Shown: positions 9,064-17,596, counted from the first letter of the stretch. The stretch: DNA of 64,000 bases from Ruminococcus sp. XPD3002 (GCA_900119535.1 FPJT01000007.1:62926-126925), one strand, 5' to 3'. Notes: generated by a model from the sequence alone, not told the origin. Program-made: numbers and translations.

Positions 9064-10240
9064 TTGTTTCTCCTTCGCCGCTGTTTTCCTGCTGTTCTTC
9101 CTCAGGCGGATCCTCCTGCGGCGGTTCAGGCTCGGGCTCCGGCTCAGGCTCAGGCTCAGGTTCCGGCTCAGGCTCGGGCTCCGGTTCGGGCTCAGGTGCA
9201 GGTTCGGGCTCAGGCTCAGGCTCGGGTGCAGGCGGCGGATCAGTCTTTGGTGCCTTTGGTGCTTCTGTTTTCGCCTCTGTAGGTGCCTTTGTTTCAGGCT
9301 GAGTCGTTTTCTCCTCTGTAGGAGGCTCGGTAGGAACGAGGTCGGGACGATTCTTCTTCATCCATTCCTCTTTCTGCTTCTTGGAAGAATACTCCTTACC
9401 CTTCGATTCTTCATTGCCCACGAGTATGACAGCCTGTTTGTTCATATTACCGTAGATGCGTTCAAACAGTTCCATATCATACTTGATATTGCCCTTCAGA
9501 GGATCGGCGATATGTACTTTCTTTTCGTTATAGTCAAAACCGTATATAGTTACGCAGTGCTGGAAAGGATTGAAATAGAAATCCTCACCGCAGCCAAGTC
9601 TGAACTGGAACTCGGATACGGTATCTCTCTGGTCGATGGTAGTCCATATAATAACGGGACGTCCCTGTTCTATCTGGTAGTATATCTCCTTGATATCCGA
9701 ACCTGTAAGGTCTACGGCATACCAGTCCGAACCGATATAGCTGAAATAGTCGTTTGCAGTTTTCACTATGGTCTTTGCACTGCATCCGAATCCGTAAGTG
9801 GTATGGGGATCGCCGAGATAGCGATCATCCATTGAATAATATCCGCTGTAATCGGTAAGCAGGAAGGTATCACACAGAGTCACCTTATCTATTCCGAACC
9901 CGTAGTAATTAAGAGTCTGCGCAAGTGCAGTAACCTCGCATCCTGTAGGAAGTTCGGGTTCCTGAAGAACTGTTTTGAAGTCGAGTGCCTTATCTTTTCC
10001 GAGTTTATGGTCCTTAGGCATCCTGACATTGATCTCAAGCTTCGGAGGTGCAGTTTCCTCTGTAGGCTTCTCAGGCTCTTCCTCTTTTTTCTCCTCGACA
10101 GCAGAGACAACAAGCTCGCTTATACCGATATTATTGTCCTTATCCGCTTCAGCGTCGTTGAGCTTTACCGTCTGACCGCAAGACGCAAAAGTCATCAGGG
10201 ACAATGCAGCTGCCATCAGGCTTATGAACCTTTTTATCAT
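9053..10240 (-). CDS. C39-like cysteine peptidase lipoprotein with Pro-Glu tail
   Basis: The 395-residue protein starts with a lipoprotein signal (cleavage before Cys in TFASCGQ), so it is probably tethered to the membrane outer face. A Glu/Pro/Lys-rich linker leads to a Peptidase_C39_2 domain (about residues 85-275) with nucleophile Cys in LPTGCEVTALAQ, His in NPFQHCVTIYG and Asp in IADPLKG. The last about 90 residues are Pro/Thr/Glu-rich and end in a Glu-Pro dipeptide run coded by a hexamer repeat at 9117-9235. The tail may act as a rigid wall-spanning spacer; this is inference. The gene starts 3 bases past tmcAL. Its target is unknown. Confidence 0.85.
   Translation of the reverse strand: MIKRFISLMAAALSLMTFASCGQTVKLNDAEADKDNNIGISELVVSAVEEKKEEEPEKPTEETAPPKLEINVRMPKDHKLGKDKALDFKTVLQEPELPTGCEVTALAQTLNYYGFGIDKVTLCDTFLLTDYSGYYSMDDRYLGDPHTTYGFGCSAKTIVKTANDYFSYIGSDWYAVDLTGSDIKEIYYQIEQGRPVIIWTTIDQRDTVSEFQFRLGCGEDFYFNPFQHCVTIYGFDYNEKKVHIADPLKGNIKYDMELFERIYGNMNKQAVILVGNEESKGKEYSSKKQKEEWMKKNRPDLVPTEPPTEEKTTQPETKAPTEAKTEAPKAPKTDPPPAPEPEPEPEPAPEPEPEPEPEPEPEPEPEPEPEPEPPQEDPPEEEQQENSGEGETSED
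9117..9235 (-). repeat. Hexamer repeat coding the (Glu-Pro) tail
   Basis: A GC-rich run of degenerate GGCTCA/GGCTCC/GGTTCG hexamers on the plus strand codes alternating Glu-Pro on the minus strand. Such a tract can change length by slippage, so the tail may differ between strains. It is coding sequence, not a CRISPR. Confidence 0.85.
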
Positions 10241-10243
10241 TTT

Positions 10244-11443
10244 TCACTCCATATCGATCATTATTTTTGCCCTGAAATCATTCTGGGCTGACATGATATT
10301 ATCAAGTGCAAGTCCGTAAACGTCGGAAGCTCTGCCTTCGAGCTCGGCAAATCTTGCAGACACCCTGTTTCTCTGAGCAAGCTTGGCAAGCGATACCGCA
10401 TACGGTATGACAGCTCTGCCCTTTGCCTCAGCAAGTATCTCTCTGCCGTTCTCATTCATAGCAAGTATCCTTCCGTATGGAGGCATATGTGTCATATCCT
10501 CCGCCGTTATCCCTATCAGAAGGGAAAGGATGATGCGCTTGATACGTGCAAGTGTGTACCTTTTCGTCTTGACGGTATACAGCAGTTCTTCAAGAGAACC
10601 CGCCGATCTTGCACTGTATATGCGATTTTCAAGTCCTTGTCCAATGTCGCTTAATTCTGAAATCTCTTTTATGGATGAAGTTCTGAGTTTATATAGTATT
10701 ACCCTTTCAAGTCGTGATAACGAAGCCGTTTCGCCTGATGATACAGCATTTCTTACTGCTTCCGCACAATTTGCGGGCATATATCTCTCTATCCCTTGAA
10801 TATTCCCTTCTCCGATAATACTGCGTATAATACCTGCACTTGCACTGTTGCCTTCAGCCTGACTGTCGTTATGACCAGCGCCGCTTCGCTTTACAGTGAA
10901 AGGCTTTATCCTTGAACCCGATGCCTTAAGAGCATGAAGATACTCGATACCAAGCGTATTGTTCGGTTCGGAGAGAATAGCCGCCGCATGAGCGTCAACT
11001 CCGCTCATTACCGAGCAAAGAGCCCTCGGATAGGTATATCCTTTTTCCATTATACTGCGGATCTCGTTTTCTTTTTCTTCCTTCACCTTTTGCATTACGG
11101 AAAGAGAATCCTGCATTTTCCCTATATCGCCGCATTCACTGCCGAAAGACAATTCATCGACAACCCCCAGCGAATTAAGGAGCCATACTCCGCCTGCCGC
11201 AAAATTCTCGGCAGAGGAAAGGCAGTATGGTACAGGAAGCTCTATAACAAGGTCGGCGCCGTTTTTTACGGCGAGCCTTGCACGGGTAAGCTTGTCCATA
11301 ATGGCGGCATCGCCTCTCTGGACGAAATTTCCGCTCATTACCGCAACGATATGAGTTGCACCGTTGCGCCTTGTTTCCTGTATATGGTGAAGATGTCCGT
11401 TATGGAACGGATTATATTCGCAAATTATACCGCTGACTTTCAT
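10244..11443 (-). CDS. tmcAL: tRNA(Met) cytidine acetate ligase TmcAL
   Basis: TmcAL makes N4-acetylcytidine at the wobble position of elongator tRNA(Met), activating acetate with ATP. The product (399 residues from the chosen start) opens with the nucleotidylyltransferase motif CEYNPFHNGHLHH, followed by VMSGNFVQRGD and IELPVPYCLSSAENFA. I chose ATG 11443 because AGAGGTAG precedes it closely and the family begins with MKVSGIICEYNPF; an upstream ATG at 11491 has no site. It is divergent from ackA, the gene for acetate kinase, which shares the substrate acetate. It is followed after 3 bases by the C39-like gene. Confidence 0.94.
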   Translation of the reverse strand: MKVSGIICEYNPFHNGHLHHIQETRRNGATHIVAVMSGNFVQRGDAAIMDKLTRARLAVKNGADLVIELPVPYCLSSAENFAAGGVWLLNSLGVVDELSFGSECGDIGKMQDSLSVMQKVKEEKENEIRSIMEKGYTYPRALCSVMSGVDAHAAAILSEPNNTLGIEYLHALKASGSRIKPFTVKRSGAGHNDSQAEGNSASAGIIRSIIGEGNIQGIERYMPANCAEAVRNAVSSGETASLSRLERVILYKLRTSSIKEISELSDIGQGLENRIYSARSAGSLEELLYTVKTKRYTLARIKRIILSLLIGITAEDMTHMPPYGRILAMNENGREILAEAKGRAVIPYAVSLAKLAQRNRVSARFAELEGRASDVYGLALDNIMSAQNDFRAKIMIDME

Positions 11444-11645
11444 TTTACTACCTCTCGCAATAAATTTCAATGGGTTTGGCAAAATTTTCATTTACTTTAC
11501 ATTTTCTTTGCTTACAAAACCTCGTATTTGTCACTTTTTTACTATATATCGCCAAATATGTGTAATTTTTATTCAATTTTCTCCTTAAAGTATACTTTTT
11601 CTTCTTCAAATCTGCTCTTTTCATGGGAAAATTTTCAAAAAGGAC

Positions 11646-11673
11646 TTGAAATTTTCCGTAAATAGTATATAAT
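11646..11673 (+). promoter_or_regulatory. ackA promoter
   Basis: TTGAAA (11646-11651), 16-base spacer, TATAAT (11668-11673). A 10-base direct repeat (AATAGTATAT twice, 11661-11680) spans the -10. The rest of the 11444-11712 divergent gap is very AT-rich; no convincing tmcAL promoter was seen there. Confidence 0.7.
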
Positions 11674-11712
11674 AGTATATGCAAAAAATAATTTTGAAAG
11701 GAATTTGTATAC

Positions 11713-12912
11713 ATGATTATTTTAGTTGTTAATGCAGGAAGCTCTTCTCTGAAGTACCAGCTCATCAATATGGAGGATGAAAGCGTTATCGCTAAGGGCA
11801 ACTGCGACAGAATAGGTATCGACGGTCACCTCTCCCACAAGACAAGCGACGGCAGGAAGGTTGAAGCAGACTGCGATTTCCCGACTCATACCGAAGCTTT
11901 CATGAAGCTTGTTGAAACTCTTACTACAGGTGACGCAAAGGTCATCGACAGCATGGACGAGATCTCCGCTGTAGGTCACCGTATAGTACAGGGTGCAGAC
12001 GTATTCGATAAGTCTGTTCTCGTTACAGATGAGATCATAGATAAGATAGACGAACTCCGCGAGCTCGCTCCTGTTCACAACCACGCTCACGCTCTCGCTC
12101 TCAGAGCATGCAAGAGCGTTATCCCTGCTGACGTTCCACAGGTCGTTGTTTTCGACACTGCTTTCCACCAGACTATGCCTGCTAAGGCTTACATGTTCGG
12201 TCTTCCTTACGAGGACTATGAGAAGCTCCACGTAAGAAAGTACGGCTTCCACGGAACTTCACACCGTTTCGTTTCAAAGGCTCTTGCTGAGGCTATGGGC
12301 AAGGACGTCAAGGACCTTAAGATAGTTTCATGTCACCTCGGAAACGGTTCTTCAATCACTGCTGTTGACGGCGGCAAGTCCGTTGATACTTCTATGGGAT
12401 TCACTCCTCTTGACGGTGTTGTTATGGGTACACGTACAGGTTCTGTAGATCCTTCTGCTGTTACTTTCGTTGCTGACAAGCACGGCTTCACACCTTCACA
12501 GATGAGCGAATACATGAACAAGAAGTCAGGTTTCCTCGGTGTTTCAGGCGTTGGCTCAGATAACCGCGATATCCAGGAAGCCGCTCTTAAGGGCAACAAG
12601 AAAGCTCAGCTCGTATCTGATATGCTCACATACGAGATCCAGAAGTACATCGGCGCATACGCTGCTGCTATGAACGGCATCGACGCTATCCTCTTCACAG
12701 GCGGTATCGGTGAGAACTCATGGGAAGTAAGAGAAGATGTATGCAAGAACATGGACTACTTCGGAATCAAGATAGACAGCGCTCTTAACAAGAGTATCAG
12801 AGGCAAGCTCCAGAAGATCTCAACTCCTGATTCAAAGATCGAAGTATGGATCGTTCCTACAAACGAGGAGCTCCTTATCGCAAGAGATACTCTCGAACTC
12901 ATCAGCAAGTAA
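11713..12912 (+). CDS. ackA: Acetate kinase
   Basis: AckA converts acetyl phosphate and ADP to acetate and ATP, the main energy-yielding step of acetate fermentation. The 399-residue protein has all landmarks: NAGSSSLKYQL at the N terminus, GHRIVQG, VVFDTAFHQTMP, HLGNGSSITAVDGGKS, MGTRTGSVDPS with the catalytic Arg, and FTGGIGENS. The codons are strongly biased toward GCT, CTC and AAG, unlike several neighbours, which suits a highly expressed gene. AAAGGA lies upstream of the ATG. No phosphotransacetylase gene is adjacent. It is followed by the inverted-repeat element at 12964-13332. Confidence 0.98.
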   Translation: MIILVVNAGSSSLKYQLINMEDESVIAKGNCDRIGIDGHLSHKTSDGRKVEADCDFPTHTEAFMKLVETLTTGDAKVIDSMDEISAVGHRIVQGADVFDKSVLVTDEIIDKIDELRELAPVHNHAHALALRACKSVIPADVPQVVVFDTAFHQTMPAKAYMFGLPYEDYEKLHVRKYGFHGTSHRFVSKALAEAMGKDVKDLKIVSCHLGNGSSITAVDGGKSVDTSMGFTPLDGVVMGTRTGSVDPSAVTFVADKHGFTPSQMSEYMNKKSGFLGVSGVGSDNRDIQEAALKGNKKAQLVSDMLTYEIQKYIGAYAAAMNGIDAILFTGGIGENSWEVREDVCKNMDYFGIKIDSALNKSIRGKLQKISTPDSKIEVWIVPTNEELLIARDTLELISK

Positions 12913-12963
12913 TTCCTTTAATTGAATTATACCACGCTGACGATCCAAAATCAAGTATAACAC

Positions 12964-13332
12964 AAGGGGGACGTATAAGGACGGTCCTCTTATAGAAGTT
13001 TTTACACGTGATATTGAGGGAAACCCTTTTGAAAAAGGGTTCCTCTGACGGAGGCGGTCCCCTCTGTCACTGCGTGACATCTCCCCGCACTGCGGGGAGT
13101 CACCCTCAAACTCCCTTCCTAAAACTTTCGCCTTAAATTTTCAGCCTGATATATCCCTTACAAAAAATTGCTGCTTATCATATATAGCAGCAAAGGGATA
13201 TATCAGGCTGAAAATTTGGAGCAAAAAGTCTTTGGAAAGGGGGTACGGGGGAAGAACCTTTCCTCAGAAAGGTTTGCCCCCGATAATTACATATAAAGTT
13301 GCTATATGAGTACACCCTTTATACGTCCCCTT
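12964..13332. repeat. Long inverted-repeat element, copy A
   Basis: This 369-bp element fills the gap between convergent ackA and cysE. Its ends carry GGGGACGTATAA (12967-12978) and its exact reverse complement (13319-13330). In the middle is a perfect 25-bp inverted repeat (13135-13159 with 13193-13217), outer part AAATTTTCAGCCT, and an inner TTGCTGCT/AGCAGCAA stem. A third hairpin (13246-13282) pairs CGGGGG..AACCTTTC with GAAAGGTT..CCCCCG. A block at about 13048-13110, with hairpins such as CTCCCCGCA/TGCGGGGAG, is absent from copy B. No open frame is present. It may act as a bidirectional 3'-end structure. Confidence 0.88.
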
Positions 13333-13338
13333 TCTTCT

Positions 13339-14307
13339 TTATATAACGTAAAACCAGTTATCATCCTCATCAAGTTCCTTATGTTCGGGCTTATCAGCAG
13401 TTTTTCCGTAGTTGACACGAAGCTCCTGATTCTTGATGCTGACCTTTGCACCTGCTGATACCGAACTCGTAATAAAAGCGTTGCCTCCTATAACAACATC
13501 CTTTCCGATAACTGTATCTCCGCCAAGTATCGACGCTCCCGAATAGATAGTGACGTTGTCCTCGATAGTAGGATGACGTTTTTTATTTTTAAGAAGCTGT
13601 CCGCCTCTTGTGGAAAGCGCTCCGAGCGTTACGCCCTGGTATATCTTTACATTATTGCCGATCTCAGTTGTTTCTCCGATAACTATGCCTGTACCGTGAT
13701 CTATGAAGAAGTACTTTCCTATCGATGCTCCCGGATGTATGTCTATACCCGTCTCGCTGTGTGCATATTCCGTCATTATACGCGGTATCATCGGAACTCC
13801 AAGCAGATGCAGTTCATGGGCTATACGATTTACCAGTATCGCAAAAAGTCCCGGATAGGAGAAGATTATCTCATCCTTGTTGAATGCGGCAGGATCACCG
13901 TTGAATGCAGCTTCCACATCCGTTTCTATATATTCCCTTATCTTCGGTATCTTTTCAAGGAATGCAAATGTAGTTTCCTCCGCATGCTCCTCGATAACTC
14001 TGTCAGGAGCACCCATATACTCGGGAAGATACCTCAGCACTATCCCTATCTGATTGTTCAGATTATATATAACGTCCTCTACAAGCGTTGAGATGCTGTT
14101 GCTTACGGTATATACCTTGTAATGTTTGTTCCTGAAATAACCCGGATAAATAATATTTCTCAGCTTGAATATGATATCTATGACTTTCTCCTTGTCAGGA
14201 TGATCGAAAGTCTTTATCTCGTCAATAGTCCTTCCCTTATTGTAGTCAGCAATGAGAGAATCCACTATACCGTGTATTCTTTCTTCTATCTTCATTTTCT
14301 TGGTCAT
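13339..14307 (-). CDS. Serine O-acetyltransferase (EpsC/CysE-type)
   Basis: The enzyme makes O-acetylserine from serine and acetyl-CoA, the first step of cysteine synthesis. The 322-residue form has a long helical N-terminal region and a C-terminal left-handed beta-helix of hexapeptide repeats. Catalytic His residues are in DIHPGASIG and FIDHGTGIVIGETT, and the acetyl-CoA segment GVTLGALSTRGG is clear. ATG 14307 was chosen because TAGGAGGC sits 7 bases upstream; the longer frame to 14373 would run into its own promoter. No cysK is adjacent. It is divergent from the TerB-N gene. Confidence 0.92.
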   Translation of the reverse strand: MTKKMKIEERIHGIVDSLIADYNKGRTIDEIKTFDHPDKEKVIDIIFKLRNIIYPGYFRNKHYKVYTVSNSISTLVEDVIYNLNNQIGIVLRYLPEYMGAPDRVIEEHAEETTFAFLEKIPKIREYIETDVEAAFNGDPAAFNKDEIIFSYPGLFAILVNRIAHELHLLGVPMIPRIMTEYAHSETGIDIHPGASIGKYFFIDHGTGIVIGETTEIGNNVKIYQGVTLGALSTRGGQLLKNKKRHPTIEDNVTIYSGASILGGDTVIGKDVVIGGNAFITSSVSAGAKVSIKNQELRVNYGKTADKPEHKELDEDDNWFYVI

Positions 14308-14341
14308 AAAAAGCCTCCTATCAAGTCTATCGGTTATATAT

Positions 14342-14370
14342 ATTATATCATTCTGCGTTCTCGTTGTCAA
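14342..14370 (-). promoter_or_regulatory. Serine acetyltransferase promoter
   Basis: Minus strand TTGACA (14370-14365), 17-base spacer, TATAAT (14347-14342): a near-perfect vegetative promoter. Confidence 0.85.
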
Positions 14371-14462
14371 CAAACAGCCCCCGCTTTATAACCTTGGTTT
14401 ACAATTGCAATCGTTACGGACGAACAATTCGTTTGTACTCCTTTTATGCCGCTATGATACGT

Positions 14463-14491
14463 TTGACACTGCAATATTATTGTGGTATAAT
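14463..14491 (+). promoter_or_regulatory. Promoter of the TerB-N/ATPase operon
   Basis: TTGACA (14463-14468), 17-base spacer, TATAAT (14486-14491). Between this and the divergent cysE promoter lies the inverted repeat ACGAACAATTCGT (about 14430-14443), a possible operator. Confidence 0.82.
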
Positions 14492-14526
14492 GAAAGGTGC
14501 GAAAGTCGAAAAACGGAGGTGAGGAA

Positions 14527-16056
14527 ATGTCGGATGCAAAAGAAGTACTTGAACACATACTCAATGACGAAAAATTGCTGAACAGCAAACTGTTCAGGGA
14601 CAGAGTCTTTACTGACGAACCCATAATCCGCCGTGCCTCACAGATGAAAAATGCTCCCGTACCTAAAGAGATAAGCGAAATGAAAGCTATCGCCTATACT
14701 CCCGAAGCCTACTGGAAAACCTCTTCATGGCTTTTCTATCAGCAGGGATGCCTGATGAAGGACTACACCGACGATCAGGGACTTTGCGAAAACTTCGTGA
14801 TGTACTATCCCACCTACCGTGATATGAACACAGTACAGCTGAGAAGCTATTTTTCATGGCGTACACAAGTCAGAAACGGCATTTTCAGCGAAACGAGACT
14901 GCCCTTTATCTTACTCTATGCATATGAGCTGATAAACGGTATAGGCACTTCATCACCGTGGGAAGGCTACGAGAAGCTATGCGCCCTCCGCAGGAACTAT
15001 GGTCCGACATTCCCCGCCATAAACAAGTACCTTGCACAGTGGATAACAGACTATTCGGTATGCAATCAGCTCGATCCGCTGATGCTGAACGATTCACCTG
15101 AAATGGTATTCGATAAACTGCTTATGGTACTTATCAACTACGAGAATGCTTCCGATGATGAATTGTGGAACTCTGTCACTCGGCTTTCTTCATTCCCTAT
15201 CGATAAATCACGCTTCTATAACGAAAACTCCGAACTGTTCAGACAGGTAGCCGTAAATGTATACAGAAGGCTGTCGGATTTCTTCCGTGACAACCGCAAG
15301 AACAGGCTCGTGGACAAGTATTTCGGACACATATCCACATCCGAATATCACCCATACTACGCCGCTGTATACTACAACAGCCGCAGGATAAAGTCCGCAG
15401 AATACAAGCTTAACGATATACACAGATACTGGTGCGCAAACGGCATGTGGTACTGTGAAAAGTACTCCTCATCCCACGGCAGGAATAAAAAGCTCGGCGA
15501 CCTGATGCGTACCATAGACAGTATGCTTCGTGAACGTTTCGGATTCAAATACAAAATAAAGCCCGGAGATACCACGAAGATAGTGGTAAACTTCATAAAT
15601 GAGGAAACCGACAGTATCATCCGTGAAAAGCAGCGCAAAGAAGCTGCCGAGATACGTATAGACCTCTCACTGCTGGGCAATATCCGCAGTGCTGCCGATT
15701 CCACCCGTGAAAAGCTCCTTGTGGATGAAGAGGACGAATATCTTTCAGAGGAGATAACCGAAACTCCGGCAGTTGACACTCCCGAAACCGTTGACGATAC
15801 TGAAAGCGGACCTTCTCTGCTCGATACCGCCGAACAGCTTTTCCTTGCCGCTCTGCTTTCAGGCGGTAACTACAAGGAAGCTGCAAAAAAATCAGGTTCT
15901 ATGCCTTCTATCCTTGCCGATTCCATAAATGACAAACTATTCGACGAGTTCGGCGATACGGTCATAGATTTCTCATCAGATTCACCTCAGATCATCGAGG
16001 ACTATGCTGAGGACTTAAAAAACTATATCCAGGAGGTAGACAATGAAAATACCTAA
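14527..16056 (+). CDS. TerB-N / TerB-C domain protein
   Basis: The 509-residue product (ATG 14527 behind GGAGGTGAGG) is soluble with no signal peptide. The N-terminal half is a TerB-N domain, recognised from LRSYFSWRTQVRNG and LLYAYELINGIG. The last about 75 residues look like a TerB-C domain (LFLAALLSGGNYKEAAKK..INDKLFDEFGDTVIDF). TerB-N/TerB-C proteins are predicted, from comparative genomics, to act in membrane- or nucleic-acid-linked stress and defence complexes; no enzyme activity is known. The gene overlaps the next one, a DUF2791-type ATPase, by 14 bases, so the two products are probably made together as partners. It is unlikely to confer tellurite resistance by itself. Confidence 0.82.
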   Translation: MSDAKEVLEHILNDEKLLNSKLFRDRVFTDEPIIRRASQMKNAPVPKEISEMKAIAYTPEAYWKTSSWLFYQQGCLMKDYTDDQGLCENFVMYYPTYRDMNTVQLRSYFSWRTQVRNGIFSETRLPFILLYAYELINGIGTSSPWEGYEKLCALRRNYGPTFPAINKYLAQWITDYSVCNQLDPLMLNDSPEMVFDKLLMVLINYENASDDELWNSVTRLSSFPIDKSRFYNENSELFRQVAVNVYRRLSDFFRDNRKNRLVDKYFGHISTSEYHPYYAAVYYNSRRIKSAEYKLNDIHRYWCANGMWYCEKYSSSHGRNKKLGDLMRTIDSMLRERFGFKYKIKPGDTTKIVVNFINEETDSIIREKQRKEAAEIRIDLSLLGNIRSAADSTREKLLVDEEDEYLSEEITETPAVDTPETVDDTESGPSLLDTAEQLFLAALLSGGNYKEAAKKSGSMPSILADSINDKLFDEFGDTVIDFSSDSPQIIEDYAEDLKNYIQEVDNENT

Positions 16057-17353
16057 AAGAATAGCCTCTGCTGTTATAAATTCACTGAAGGGCGGAGTTG
16101 TGCCCCGTACAGGTCTGCCTTACATTACTGTCGGACGTGAGACCGAGATAGACGCTCTCCTGCGTGACGTCGAGATAATCGCAGACGGAGGCGCTTCATT
16201 CCGTTTCATCGTCGGCAAGTACGGAAGCGGTAAGAGCTTCATGCTCCAGACTATCAGAAGCCACGTTATGGACAGAGGTTTCGTTGTTGTAGATGCGGAC
16301 CTCTCACCCGAACGCCGCCTATTCGGTACAAAGGGACAGGGACTTGCCACCTATAAGGAACTCATCCGCAACATGTCCACAAAAACTCGTCCCGACGGAG
16401 GAGCACTTTCCCTCATACTCGACAGATGGATAAATAACGTTCAGACCGAAGCAGCTTCGGAATCAGGACTTTCCCCCGACTCCCCCGAACTGAACCGTGC
16501 TGTGGAAAAGAAAATATTCGAAGTTATCGGCGCACTTAACGAAATGGTACACGGCTTCGATTTTGCAAAGCTGCTGACCATGTATTACCGCTCCTATGTA
16601 GACGGTAATGACGAGAATAAAGCTAAAGTCATCAAGTGGTTCAGAGGAGAATACTCCACAAAGACCGAAGCACGAAACGATCTCGGCGTTAATATAATAA
16701 TCACCGATGACGACTGGTACGAGTATATAAAGCTCTTTGCAATGTTCCTTAAAAAGGCAGGCTACAGCGGTCTTCTCGTACTTATCGACGAACTTGTAAA
16801 CGTATACAAGATACCAAACAGCATAACACGTCAGAACAACTATGAAAAGATACTGACGATGTACAACGATACCCTTCAGGGCAAGGCTCACTACATCGGC
16901 ATCATAATGGGCGGAACTCCGCAGTGCATCGAGGATACAAGACGCGGAGTATACAGCTATGAGGCTCTCCGTTCACGTCTTGCAGAAGGAAGATTCGGCA
17001 GAGAGGGAGTACGGGACATGCTTGCTCCCGTTATACACCTTGTTCCCCTGACATACGAGGAAATGCTGGTGCTTATCGAAAAGCTCTCGGATATCCACTC
17101 GCAGCTTTTCGGCTACGAGCAGAAGATAACTCAGCAGGATATGATAAACTTCATCAAGCTTGAATTCGGACGCATCGGTTCGGACAGTCACATAACTCCC
17201 CGTGAGGTCATACGTGACTATATCGAACTTCTGGATATAGTTTATCAGAATCCCGATATAGATGTGAGCAGCTTTATCGCTTCGGACGCAATGCCCTCTG
17301 CAAAATCGGATGAGACGGACGAAGAAGCTGAGTTCGCTGAATTTGACATATGA
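16043..17353 (+). CDS. DUF2791-type (BrxD-like) AAA+ ATP-binding protein
   Basis: The 436-residue protein starts at ATG 16043 behind CAGGAGG. Walker A is G58-S65 (GKYGSGKS) and Walker B is LLVLIDE ending at residue 250. The N-terminal PRTGLPYITVGRETEI and later GGTPQCIEDTRRGVYSYEALRSRL fit the DUF2791/BREX-ATPase family, whose members (BrxD) are partners of BREX-type helicases. It forms a two-gene unit with the TerB-N protein. In many genomes such pairs come with a DEAD/DEAH helicase; here the next gene is an ECF transporter component and a terminator intervenes. A role in DNA surveillance or phage defence is inference. Confidence 0.82.
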   Translation: MKIPKRIASAVINSLKGGVVPRTGLPYITVGRETEIDALLRDVEIIADGGASFRFIVGKYGSGKSFMLQTIRSHVMDRGFVVVDADLSPERRLFGTKGQGLATYKELIRNMSTKTRPDGGALSLILDRWINNVQTEAASESGLSPDSPELNRAVEKKIFEVIGALNEMVHGFDFAKLLTMYYRSYVDGNDENKAKVIKWFRGEYSTKTEARNDLGVNIIITDDDWYEYIKLFAMFLKKAGYSGLLVLIDELVNVYKIPNSITRQNNYEKILTMYNDTLQGKAHYIGIIMGGTPQCIEDTRRGVYSYEALRSRLAEGRFGREGVRDMLAPVIHLVPLTYEEMLVLIEKLSDIHSQLFGYEQKITQQDMINFIKLEFGRIGSDSHITPREVIRDYIELLDIVYQNPDIDVSSFIASDAMPSAKSDETDEEAEFAEFDI

Positions 17354-17360
17354 AACTTGC

Positions 17361-17428
17361 AGCCTGACACGGCACTCCGTTACAGATCATCTGTAACATT
17401 TACGAGTGTGCGGTCGGGCTGTTTTGTT
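17361..17428 (+). terminator. Terminator of the TerB-N/ATPase operon
   Basis: AGCCTGAC (17361-17368) pairs with GTCGGGCT (17413-17420), with an inner perfect hairpin GTTACAGAT/ATCTGTAAC, followed by TTTTGTT. Confidence 0.75.
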
Positions 17429-17496
17429 CGGTCCGAACTGCTGCGGACTGCATAATGCAAAAAGATACAGAATGGAGCTTCGGGAATAAAACGGAG

Positions 17497-17582
17497 TAGA
17501 AAAAAGTATTTTCCCCTGATATAATGTAAAAGGCCTTTCTGAGAAGGCTTGATTTTTATTACATAGGTTAGTTTATTCTAAC
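17497..17582 (+). promoter_or_regulatory. Leader of the ECF/ABC importer cluster: promoter, hairpin and candidate operator
   Basis: TAGAAA (17497-17502), 17-base spacer and an extended -10 TGATATAAT (-10 at 17520-17525) form a promoter. Downstream, AAGGCCTT..AAGGCTT (17530-17550) followed by GATTTTTATT looks like an attenuator. The inverted repeat GTTAGTTTATTCTAAC (17567-17582) sits directly before the GGAGG of the first gene and could bind a repressor; its spacing does not fit the DtxR consensus. Confidence 0.6.
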
Positions 17583-17596
17583 TATCGGAGGTTATC

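Noticed and set aside
9117..9235. Possible CRISPR or satellite array
   Set aside because: Units are 6-base codon pairs without spacers and code a Glu-Pro tail in a well-supported gene.
8864..9835. 323-codon plus-strand frame rich in Arg, Leu and Phe
   Set aside because: It is antisense to the C39-like gene; its odd composition comes from the (Glu-Pro) hexamer repeat read backwards, and it has no ribosome site.
11448..11801. 117-codon minus-strand frame over the ackA start
   Set aside because: It overlaps the ackA promoter and coding region, is Lys/Phe-rich from AT-rich DNA, and has no ribosome site.
14527..16056. Tellurite resistance determinant
   Set aside because: Only TerB-N/TerB-C domains are present; no terC, terD or other ter genes occur, and the paired ATPase points elsewhere.
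17567..17582. DtxR/IdeR iron box
   Set aside because: The GTTAG/CTAAC half-sites match part of the DtxR consensus, but the 6-base spacing is wrong, so it was kept only as an unassigned operator.
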